DNA of 40,000 nt from Halisarca cf. caerulea (lineage: Eukaryota; Porifera; Demospongiae; Chondrillida; Halisarcidae), in contig CAUJGJ010000313.1 in NCBI GenBank assembly GCA_963170055.1, positions 3,046,701-3,086,700 on the forward strand. The letters are read 5' to 3'. Both the position numbers and the translations under genes were made by a program. Numbering within the stretch: the first letter of the stretch is position 1; each line of letters opens with the position of its first letter. Below, one piece after another: positions 32,101 through 40,000 of this stretch. The notes beneath the pieces are model-generated. The model ran no database searches and was not told the origin of the DNA. It saw nothing but the letters and a program-made list of their open reading frames with translations.

Positions 32101-33470
32101 AATGGCTACTCTCCTCAGTTCTCCAATTGGTGAGATTATTTGATTCCATCAATGCAGTCCTTGAGAAGATCTCTGATCTACAAACTCTTACATGGAGAGA
32201 GGCTGAAGGTTCTGAATGCCCATGATATATGCCTCATCAAGAATGCATTTTCACTTCCTAAGCTGCTATATACACTCTCTGTATTGCACCCTGCTTTCAA
32301 TCAGCCTTGCTCACTTCCTTTGATGATTTGCAGAGAAGTCTATTGGAGTCCATCTGAAATATCACTCTTAGTGAGTCCAGTTGGAAGCAAGCCTCCCTGC
32401 CCATCACTTCAGGTGGTATGGAGATTAGAAGGTGCAGTCTTGCTGCAGCTGGCACCTTCTGGCTATATGTGGCCTCTGCTGATGGCTGTGCTTCTGTTTC
32501 CTTAACTATCCTCCCTGAGAAGTTCCATAATGTGGATTGCCCCCTACAAGCCCAAGCCCTTGACTCGTGGAAATCGGCAGCTTCTTCCTATGTAGTGGAA
32601 CCGCCTATTGGAGAAAAAGCTTGTCGACATACTGAAGTGCTGGGATTCTCCTCTGGTTGATGGCTGCTTTACACCACTCCTTTCCTCTGCTAGTACGTCA
32701 CCAAGGAAGGGTAAGATTGCTGGCATCCCAACAAAAGGAGGCAGGGGCATGGCTCAGTGCTCCTCCAATCTCAGACTTGGACTTCGAATGTCAGATGAGA
32801 GCATGCACCCGTATAGCTGTAGGCCTTCGAGTTGGAGCCCCCTTGTGTACCCCACATTTTTGTTTCCTTTGTGAGTCTCAGGTAGATGCTTGCAGGGGTC
32901 CACGGCCTTAGCTGTCGGAGAAGCAAGGGTAGACTCCTAAGACATGCAGCTCTTAACGACATTGTCCACTGTACCCTCTCCTCAATCAATGTCCCTACAA
33001 CCTTGGAACCACGTGGTTTATGCCGCAGTGATGATAGGAGACCAGATGTTCTTACTATCACACCATGGTCCAAAGGTTGTGCCCTGGTGTGGGACGTCAC
33101 CTGTTGGGACTCCTTTGCTCCATCTCACATTCACATGTCATTGACTAGGGCAGGCATGCTCACTGACCATGCAGGGACAGGAAGCGGGAAACCTACTCCC
33201 ATTGTGCTGCTTTATACCAATTGCTCTTGAATCCACAGGTATCTTCAGACAAGATGCACTTGATTTAATTTATGATATAGCAAAACGTTCCAGGCTTATC
33301 ACTAATGATCCCCTATCCTATCTCAAGATTTGTCAGCGCATCAGAGTTTGTATATATGCAAAATTTTAATACTATGTCTATTTTAGGTTGTGCAGTAGCT
33401 ACTGTGTAATTGTCTCTTTTAGTTTCTGTTCTCTTATACTGTTCTCTGTGTACGGTATATATGCATCATT
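32101..33470 (+). pseudogene. Retroelement remnant: RT thumb plus C-terminal endonuclease-like region (copy e)
   Basis: The longest copy of the family seen at 18486-22714. On the plus strand, in shifting frames: LKVLNAHDICLIKNAFSLPK LLYTL (RT thumb), then a Trp/Ser-rich region, CRRSKGRLLRHAALNDIVHC, VPTTLEPRGLCRSDDRRPDV, TITPWSKGCALVWDVTCWDS and FIPIALESTGIFRQDALDL, ending NDPLSYLKICQRIRVCI. At least four frameshifts are needed. It shows that the RPD...WDVT block lies C-terminal to an RT. The 3' end runs straight into the (TA)n at 33480. Confidence 0.78.
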
Positions 33471-33476
33471 ACTAGA

Positions 33477-33478
<2 letters not shown>

Positions 33479-33529
<51 letters not shown>

Positions 33530-33655
33530 CATACATACATACATATATACATACATACATACATACATACATACATACATACATACATACATACATACAT
33601 ACATACATACATACATACATACATACATACATACATACATACATACATACATACA

Positions 33656-33691
<36 letters not shown>

Positions 33692-33708
33692 TATAAATAT
33701 ATATATAT
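33479..33708. repeat. (TA)n and (CATA)n compound microsatellite
   Basis: (TA)22 at 33480-33525, then about 38 CATA units to 33682, then (TA)n and GATA units. It lies between the 3' ends of copy e (plus) and the Penelope-like remnant (minus), so two retroelement tails converge on it. Confidence 0.96.
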
Positions 33709-33714
33709 AGATAG

Positions 33715-34370
33715 ATAGAATGATCAAATTATTGCTCGGCAATAGCCAGTGGAATTTAAAATAAATCCAGCGTTTCGGCAGGGAAACTACGGCCTTCATC
33801 AGGGATACCGGTCAACAAACGGTACTCAAAATATATACTGGTGGGTGATATATGGGTGACATATGCATATTGGTGTATGATAAGCATGATAAAATGAAGC
33901 AATGTAGCACAACAAGCAGAATATGTAACAAGTATGACAAAACAGATTGATGATGTGGCATAAGAGAAAAAAACAAACAATAGATTGATGTATGCTGCAT
34001 GCAAAGAAAGAACAATGGCAACCAGATCTAGAGATGCTACATACAGTATCTGGTCAAGCACATGCATACTCATACAGTATATAGCATATGCACGCCCTTG
34101 TCTTGATTCAATGTGTCAGAGTGACGTTGCAAAAATTGGATGATTGTGTTGCTCTCAATCCAGCAATGAGGAGTAACCTGAGGGTGCCCATCAATTACTC
34201 TTGCCTTGGTAAGGTCTACCTTGTGGCCAGTAGACTGTAGGTGTGCGCAGTCAAAGCTGGCATATTTCCTTTCTGCATTGATTTCATTGATACCATATGC
34301 ATGTAGTATAATAATAACATGCAATCTGCCCCTTCCATTACAATAACATAATATGCTGTACATGGCCCAT
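33715..34370 (-). pseudogene. Penelope-like element 3' end (GIY-YIG tail)
   Basis: The minus strand at 34290-34090 reads AHLQSTGHKVDLTKARVIDG, ESNTIIQFLQRHSDTLNQDK G. This matches the C-terminal end of the GIY-YIG endonuclease of Penelope-like elements (the tGH.iD...a.vid...  ES.yI......lN.d.G order). About 250 bp further, 33840-33720 reads PDEGRSFPAETLDL in translation. This is a well-known non-coding terminal segment of such elements. The RT and most of the endonuclease are absent. The identification rests on short motifs. Confidence 0.62.
33765..33810 (-). ncRNA. Possible hammerhead-like core in Penelope-like terminus
   Basis: On the minus strand, CTGATGA (33802-33796) is followed by AGGCC...GCC and GAAAC (33776-33772), the order of the conserved hammerhead words with a short GGC/GCC stem II. 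Stems I and III and the cleavage triplet are not established; TGGATTT/AAATTCCA downstream gives only an imperfect hairpin. Hammerhead motifs are known in Penelope-like terminal repeats, which makes the candidate worth listing. Confidence 0.3.
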
Positions 34371-34960
34371 GAGTATTATCCTCTGCTGCATAGATAACAG
34401 TATATGATGAAATAATTATTACAATTATACCGTCAATCACATTGTCATGTGTCTGCATGTGTCATCAATTACAATAAAGTCTTGCATGGAAGGCATATAT
34501 ACACTAGTACTGAAGCTCCCCCTCGCCTCCTCCAAAAAAGAATAATTATAATCATTGTATAGGTAAATAGCAAAATTAAATAAATATGAATTAATATAAT
34601 ATTATTATAATATAATTATAGATAATATTATGCATAATAGGTATAGCCATATCCTTCCAAAGATCCTATAGCTCTTCATGCACCCATGCATATTGCCAAT
34701 GACCATGCACTTGCCAAATGGTCATCATGCAGCAGTATGGGAGCATGAAGAGTTCGTGCGTGGAGACTCAGTACATGCTCAATGTGTTGAGACTATAACA
34801 GTTACTTAGAATTTAAGGATTTTTAACTTAAACTTCTATCAATAAACGCCTTTAAGTTTTTGAATCTTCCTTCAAGGGTTCCATCCAGTGGGTTGGAAGC
34901 TTCTACCCCAAAATCCGCAGCTTCCGCCCCAAAAGAAATTCAACTGCAGTACAAATTAAA
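34371..34960. other. AT-rich spacer
   Basis: No gene is seen. The upstream part could be further decayed Penelope-like sequence, but I cannot read motifs in it. Confidence 0.4.
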
Positions 34961-34969
34961 CTACTACAG

Positions 34970-35162
34970 AGAATGCCTTACTTGAGTGTCAAACTCGACC
35001 TTGTATAAACTAAGATAGCCTAAAATACAACCATTATAACCTAAAAACTCAAATTTTCCCTAGGGGTTATACCCCCAGATCCGATCCCTCTAGTTAAGTA
35101 CGTATATACCTCGGCACTCCATAATATATCTGAATGCTCACACACAAACACAAACACACACA

Positions 35163-35198
<36 letters not shown>

Positions 35199-35420
35199 TG
35201 CACATGTATATATACACACAGGCACTCATTTTATTACTTTAGCGAAGGCCCTACTTAAGTATCAAAATCAGCCTTGAATGGTCTAAAAATGAATGACCTC
35301 AAATGCAACATTATATAATTAAACCTCAAATTTTCCCTTGCATGGGGGAGGCATGCCCCAAACCCGCCTAGTTACTTACGTACCATATGTAGCTCTGCAC
35401 TCCATACACATATTATCTGC
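34970..35420. repeat. Two diverged direct repeats, period about 275 bp
   Basis: CTTACTTGAGTGTCAAACTC...ACTCAAATTTTCCCTAGGGG...TAGTTAAGTACGTA...GCACTCCATA (34977-35125) is repeated as CCTACTTAAGTATCAAAATC...CCTCAAATTTTCCCTTGCAT...TAGTTACTTACGTA...GCACTCCATA (35250-35406). A (CA)n tract (35156-35194) lies between. Confidence 0.75.
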
Positions 35421-35828
35421 ATGTGCCTCTATCATCACTGCACAGGCATGTGTCTTATAGATGTCTAGGATATCATAATATGCATACATGACGTATCTGA
35501 TCATGAGCCCCCAATATACTTTGTAATTACCCACCCCACCATCACCCTTCTGTATACATACAATACTTACATCAAATCTGCATGCATATCTTGTGCGGCA
35601 GTCATTCACTGTAATACTCCAGCTTCCCCCCCCCCAAAAAATGTTAGATCCTAGATAGAACCCTACCTCCCCATATATAACTTGGGGAGATTATAGTGAC
35701 ACATGTTAGCTCCCCCTGGTCAGGGAAAATTTGAGTTTTTATTAATAGGTTTAACGTAAAGGTCACCATGATGATATCTCAGGCCATTTTACTATTCAAA
35801 GTTTATTTTGTCACTTAAGTAGGGCCTT
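35245..35828. mobile_element. Candidate 584-bp inverted-repeat element
   Basis: A perfect 16-bp AAGGCCCTACTTAAGT at 35245-35260 has its reverse complement ACTTAAGTAGGGCCTT at 35813-35828. The pairing continues loosely with CTCAAATTTTCCC (35325) against GGGAAAATTTGAG (35726). No ORF is evident. Confidence 0.7.
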
Positions 35829-36335
35829 TAGTAATTTGCACAACAGCTGCATTTCTGGGAGGGCTGAAGTCCCCTACCACCACACTGGGCAGAATTATAA
35901 ACTCTGCCTAACTGGGTGTTTTGGAGTTTATAGTTTTTGGCTGGGTACTACATAAGGGAGCAAGATGGAGACAGTTTTTACTAGCAACCATGGCATTTAT
36001 ATGCTGGATGGGTCATCAATTCTGATCCAAGTTTCTTGAGATTCTTTACTTTGTCACTCTCCGTATTTAGGCTAGGTTAAAGGTCACCATGGTATCTCAG
36101 GCCTTTTTAAATTATTCAAAGTTTATTTTGGCACTTTTCCATAGCTGCATAATATGCAACAGCTGTTGTTTTTCTTTTTTTTTGGGGGGGGGGGCACTAC
36201 TGCCACCACACAGGACAGAATTCTACCTATAACTGGGTGATTATAAAGTTTGGTTTTTGGCTGGGTGCTAAATGAGGGAACAAGATGGAGAGTTTTTACT
36301 AGCAACAACAGCATCTATGGACTGGTCATGCAAGT
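35759..36335. repeat. Tandem duplication, unit about 318 bp
   Basis: AAAGGTCACCATGATGATAT CTCAGGCC at 35758 and AAAGGTCACCATGGTATCTC AGGCC at 36075 start two copies. Both contain TTCAAAGTTTATTTTG, CAACAGCTG, CACCACAC, ACTGGGTG, TTTTGGCTGGGTRCTA and AAGATGGAGA in the same order. A third partial piece (CGAGTTTCTTGAGTTTCTTT) at 36641 matches 36031. Copies are clearly diverged. Confidence 0.82.
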
Positions 36336-37308
36336 CAGGCCTGTACACTGGAGGGGGGTTCAACTGAACCCCCATTTTGCAGACAATGTTACTGAAAAAA
36401 AGTTTTTCCTCACTGACTCAATTAAAGAAGCGAATTTCAAATCAAAATTCTATGCTGAGGTTCTTAGATGCATAAGCAGGTGATCGATGCAACAGAGTGC
36501 AATTTGCATGAACTTGTAGTCTAAGAGTGTATCTACGATGTAACCCTTTATGTAACCCCCCCCCCCCCCCCCCCCTCCTGGCCTTTGTTTTGTGAACTCT
36601 GCCTACAGGCCTGTAAGTCTCCTTTAACTTATAATTCTGCTCCGAGTTTCTTGAGTTTCTTTGCTTTCTTGCTCTCAGTCTGTATTTCTGGTTACTCCTG
36701 ACTTTGAAGCCTCTTAGGAGAACTCTAGCCATTGATCCTCGATCCTTGGTTATCAGTTAAACCAAAGATGACGATAAGCTTGTCCACGTCCTCTATGTGC
36801 AACAAGGCTAGTATAGATATTGCATGCATATAGAATGACAGCTTTTTAGAAGGTGGTGATGGTACATTGCTTTATTCCACACTTTGATGGTATTCAATCA
36901 AGACTATATTTTGGTCACAGGATCTCTGACACATACAATCACGGTACCAAAACTCATGGATGTACAACACAGCAATTCTAACAATTTCAGGGATTTCTTT
37001 CAAGAAATACGTGAAGGGGGCAAAGTATAGTCATGAAGAATATGTGGGGTGCAAGTCTAAAACATTATAGATTATAGCATATGCAGTCATGTTGTGGTAT
37101 AGAGCATCCATGACTGTATATTAACTATTATATAATGGTAGAAAGTCATGTAGAGCATCTATTGTATCTATGTCTAACAAGTTTTTTCTTTCAGGATAAT
37201 GATTGTGGGGCCAATAACACATGTTCAACTAAGAAATGGAAGGAGGCAGATGTGTACATATGTGACATCCTATAGAATCGTCTATAAACACAATAGTCAT
37301 ACAGTGCA

Positions 37309-37311
<3 letters not shown>
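36336..37311. other. Spacer with G/C hairpin and poly-C runs
   Basis: GGGGGTTCAACTGAACCCCC at 36354-36373 is a perfect hairpin. Poly-C runs occur at 36556-36576. No gene is recognised; a 96-codon open frame on the minus strand (36442-36732) is broken by poly-Gly coded by the homopolymer and is not credible. Confidence 0.5.

Positions 37312-37396
<85 letters not shown>
37312..37396. repeat. (TA)n microsatellite
   Basis: About 41 uninterrupted TA units. Confidence 0.97.
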
Positions 37397-37400
<4 letters not shown>

Positions 37401-38113
37401 CAGGTGCAGATATATGAATGTAATAATTAAACATCACAATACTTAAAATATTAATATTACCATCCCAAATTTTCAAGGGGGGCAAATGCCCACACACACA
37501 CTCTAAAAGAAACCCTGATTGTTTTTTTTTCAGAGGAGCTAGCATGCATACAATTAGATTATCTGATTGTATGCATGCATCACATATAAAACTACTTGGG
37601 GGTAATACGAAGTGTAATGCATGTTTAATTGGCAAACTGCAATTGTACGCCTGCCAGACAAACATATGCTAGTGCATGTACTCTTGCGTAGCCCCATGCA
37701 GATCACGATTTGAAATCAAGTACCACCTCCTTTTTCAGTGACTATATGACATATGTGACCACAGAAGGAGGTGAAATAGTGGTCTGGATTACACAAGACT
37801 AGGTTGTAAGCCATGGGTCAGTTGGCCTTGAGAACGTTGAGTCATGCACTCTGTTTATAGTTTACACTCTACCTCAGTAATCATACTCATTAACAAGAGT
37901 CTGTACCAACCACTGACATCTCCAGTGACTGCTTTGCAATTGGAGTGTATAATATTATTATGATATATAGTGACTGTGTTTTCATGTTCCTTGCAAACGA
38001 CCTGTCTCTAGCTCTTATACTAGCACAGTGACTGCCGAGTCATTGCAAGCAGTTGATTATCCTGAACACTATCCGGGAGTTGATCCCAGGCTTGAAAGTC
38101 AGCGAATTTCCAC
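37397..38113. promoter_or_regulatory. 5' flank of dioxygenase gene 2
   Basis: It holds the promoter and 5' UTR by position. A loose inverted pair ACCACCTCCTTTTTCAGTG / CACAGAAGGAGGTG at 37721-37772 is visible. No TATA box is assigned. Confidence 0.35.
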
Positions 38114-39481
38114 ATGATGAAACCAGCTCTTCTGGGTGGGTTTTTATTGAATCTTAGAGTGAAACTGTCCACTGGAGTACTACGAGGGGCAACCCATTTT
38201 TATACCAGACCACTCTGCCCCTCAGCCAATCCGAGGTCGTATGCCTTTAGTTCAGCTTCCAGACACGCTTCTGGCGTCAAGAGTTTGACCATTGACGAGG
38301 ACCAGTCGGCCGTTTCCATTCAGTGGAGCTTTAAAAACAGTCTGACCAAATTCCACGCCGTGTGGCTGAGATGGCAGTGCTGGTGTCCACAGTGTAGAGA
38401 CCAACAGTCGAGGCAAGCTCTGTATTCAAACCCCGGTTATAACTACACCATAAATGACGTAGCCCAAGATGGCGATGACCTCGTAGTGAAATTTGGCGGT
38501 TGTGAGAGTCATGTGGGAAGATTGCCTCTGCCCTGGTTGAAGAAGTATAGCTATGATGAATATGGCCTGAAGGTGTACAAAGACGCTACCCGACCAGCAC
38601 CTTTGAAATTTCCAACACCGATAGAATTTCAAGATTTCTGTTCGAGTGATGAAGATGTACTGAAATTGATGGTGGACATTGCAACTAACGGTCTTGGTAT
38701 GATCCACAATGCACCCCTAGAGGACAAGCTGGTTGTTGGGGTTGGAGAAAAGCTAGCAGAGCAGCTTTCTGCAGAGTCAGCTAGTGTATACGACATAAAA
38801 GTTGTCAATGATTCAACAGCTTATCATCTAGGTAACAGGAGCATGTCTTTGCCCCTGCACATGGATTTCCCATATCACATATCACAGCCTCAGTTCATGG
38901 TATCACATTGTCTGGAGTTTGATCAATGTATTGAAGGTGGTGAAAGTACATATGTGAATGTTTTTCATGAAGCAGAACAGTTTCGTACAAGTCATCCTGA
39001 TGATTTCGACATCCTTACCCAGGTACCAGCTACCTTTCAGCGAATCATGTCCAAGTCCAACAATGAAGAAGAAGCAATAACATATAGTTATCACTGTCCA
39101 CACTTCACTCTCAATTTCGCTGGAGATATCATAGGAGTCAGATGGGCCAATGAGACTCATGGTCCAGTACTGGCAGATTCTCACCTCATACCAGCATACT
39201 ACAGAGCATATTCCAAGTTTGCTGAACAAATTGAGACTTCACCCTACAAACTGATATATAAATTGAAGCCTGGGGATATAATGGTGGTAAACAACAGGAC
39301 ACTGTTGCACGGGCGCAATGCATTCAAGCCGAATGGAGGACAACGCCACTTTCAAACAGTGGGACTGCCGATTGATGGCTATCGTAAAAGACTTGGGGAG
39401 CTAGCCAAGAAGCTTAGTGCCGAGTTACCTCCCATGCGTCTAGGTGATAATGATCACAACTTCCGCATCATTCCAAATTGA
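38114..39481 (+). CDS. Gamma-butyrobetaine dioxygenase-like, gene 2
   Basis: A 455-aa paralogue of gene 1 and likewise without introns. Residues 1-55 have a hydrophobic/basic, Ser-rich composition with no acidic residues, a likely mitochondrial leader. Zinc-domain ligands are Cys89, Cys91, Cys94 (CWCPQC) and His133 in the block GGCESHVGRLPLPWLKK, which gene 1 shares almost exactly. The iron site is His249 and Asp251 (SLPLHMDF) with distal His399 in NNRTLLHGR. Arg411 is the 2-oxoglutarate anchor. HGR keeps the usual BBOX1 tripeptide that gene 1 has changed to HTR. The start is the first of two adjacent ATGs; an in-frame TGA at 38093-38095 excludes extension upstream. It should act in carnitine synthesis as a butyrobetaine or trimethyllysine hydroxylase; which substrate is uncertain. 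Confidence 0.94.
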   Translation: MMKPALLGGFLLNLRVKLSTGVLRGATHFYTRPLCPSANPRSYAFSSASRHASGVKSLTIDEDQSAVSIQWSFKNSLTKFHAVWLRWQCWCPQCRDQQSRQALYSNPGYNYTINDVAQDGDDLVVKFGGCESHVGRLPLPWLKKYSYDEYGLKVYKDATRPAPLKFPTPIEFQDFCSSDEDVLKLMVDIATNGLGMIHNAPLEDKLVVGVGEKLAEQLSAESASVYDIKVVNDSTAYHLGNRSMSLPLHMDFPYHISQPQFMVSHCLEFDQCIEGGESTYVNVFHEAEQFRTSHPDDFDILTQVPATFQRIMSKSNNEEEAITYSYHCPHFTLNFAGDIIGVRWANETHGPVLADSHLIPAYYRAYSKFAEQIETSPYKLIYKLKPGDIMVVNNRTLLHGRNAFKPNGGQRHFQTVGLPIDGYRKRLGELAKKLSAELPPMRLGDNDHNFRIIPN

Positions 39482-40000
39482 GGATATTAACTGATAATTT
39501 CTGTCCTATATATCGCTATTATGGAACATTCAACTTAATACTGGAGATATTAGATACTCTTCTTCTTTTGACATCAACTATTACATTTTTGAAGTTTTGA
39601 TTGTTGGAAGATATTGCACAGTCTGAACAAAACTAAAATGTTGATTTTAACACTATGATAATATGTTATGCAGTACTAGTGTTGAGAGCATGTGACAAAT
39701 ACTAGTCTAGCTGGATGGTGTAGCTATATATATATATGTAACCCACCCTCTTGAATTCGTCCACACATGCATTTTATAAGCTTTGATTTGATAAATCTTG
39801 ACCAACAGAAACAGAGTTTGGTTGGACTGAGTACACTGCAAATTTCTACATCTAACACATATGTATATGCTACGGGATGTAGGAATTTACACAGTGTGCA
39901 CTCCATCAAACTAAACTATGTCTAGCCCTATATATACCCATGCATCTGATCTAGCCCCCCTATGCTCATCTATAGCCCTATGCCTGTCTTGCACTTTACC
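39482..40000. other. 3' flank with CTAGCCCTATGC-type repeats
   Basis: The first part is probably the 3' UTR of gene 2, with no clear AATAAA. From about 39915 the words CTAGCCCTAT, CCTATGCTCATC and AGCCCTATGCCTG repeat. This resembles the filler at 13260-13330 and 13611-13660, so it is a dispersed minisatellite-like family. Confidence 0.5.

Noticed and set aside
33780..34073. The 105-codon minus-strand frame ending PDEGRSFPAETLDLF as a protein
   Set aside because: The ending is a translated non-coding terminal segment of a Penelope-like element; the rest has no domain.
36442..36732. Arg/Lys-rich minus-strand frame
   Set aside because: It contains a poly-Gly run from a C homopolymer and overlaps the duplicated repeat module; no family resemblance.

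Overview
This is eukaryotic, almost certainly metazoan, DNA: a coding gene split by GT-AG introns, two carnitine-pathway genes with mitochondrial-type leaders, AT-rich intergenic DNA, very long dinucleotide microsatellites and many decayed retroelements and non-autonomous DNA transposons. The repeat flavour suggests a marine invertebrate, and a sponge is my best guess, but that is inference and nothing in the window proves it. There are no bacterial operons, CRISPR arrays, rRNAs or tRNAs that I can support.

Layout. 364-1127 (-): the 3' exons of an unidentified multi-exon gene. 3737-14472 (-): a five-exon inositol hexakisphosphate kinase-like gene (358 aa), rebuilt here from splice sites. Its CDS is 1,077 nt but the gene spans about 10.7 kb, because its introns hold MITEs, minisatellites, a hAT-type transposase fragment and long CA/TG tracts. 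13.2-15.6 kb: a family of related inverted-repeat elements. 15.65-16.65 kb (-): a degraded Helitron Rep fragment. 17.2-20.9 kb: giant microsatellites with retroelement C-terminus fragments. 21.4-22.8 kb: two copies of one retroelement 3' end in head-to-head orientation around a (TA)n core. 22.8-23.6 kb: a second retroelement family.

23787-25235 (-) and 38114-39481 (+): two intact, uninterrupted, clearly paralogous gamma-butyrobetaine dioxygenase-like genes (482 and 455 aa) in convergent-outward arrangement, about 13 kb apart. Between them lie a cluster of MITEs (25.65-27.4 kb), a LINE interrupted by a 439-bp MITE (27.5-30 kb), another retroelement remnant (30.0-30.4 kb), an RT-thumb plus endonuclease-like remnant (32.1-33.4 kb), a Penelope-like element 3' end (33.7-34.4 kb) and a nest of diverged direct and inverted repeats (34.9-36.7 kb).

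The functional genes are thus few: an inositol pyrophosphate kinase and a pair of mitochondrial Fe(II)/2-oxoglutarate oxygenases. They are not obviously linked in one pathway. I found no convincing new multi-gene system. The most useful new material is the spliced gene models, the dated nesting of transposons and several structured non-coding elements.
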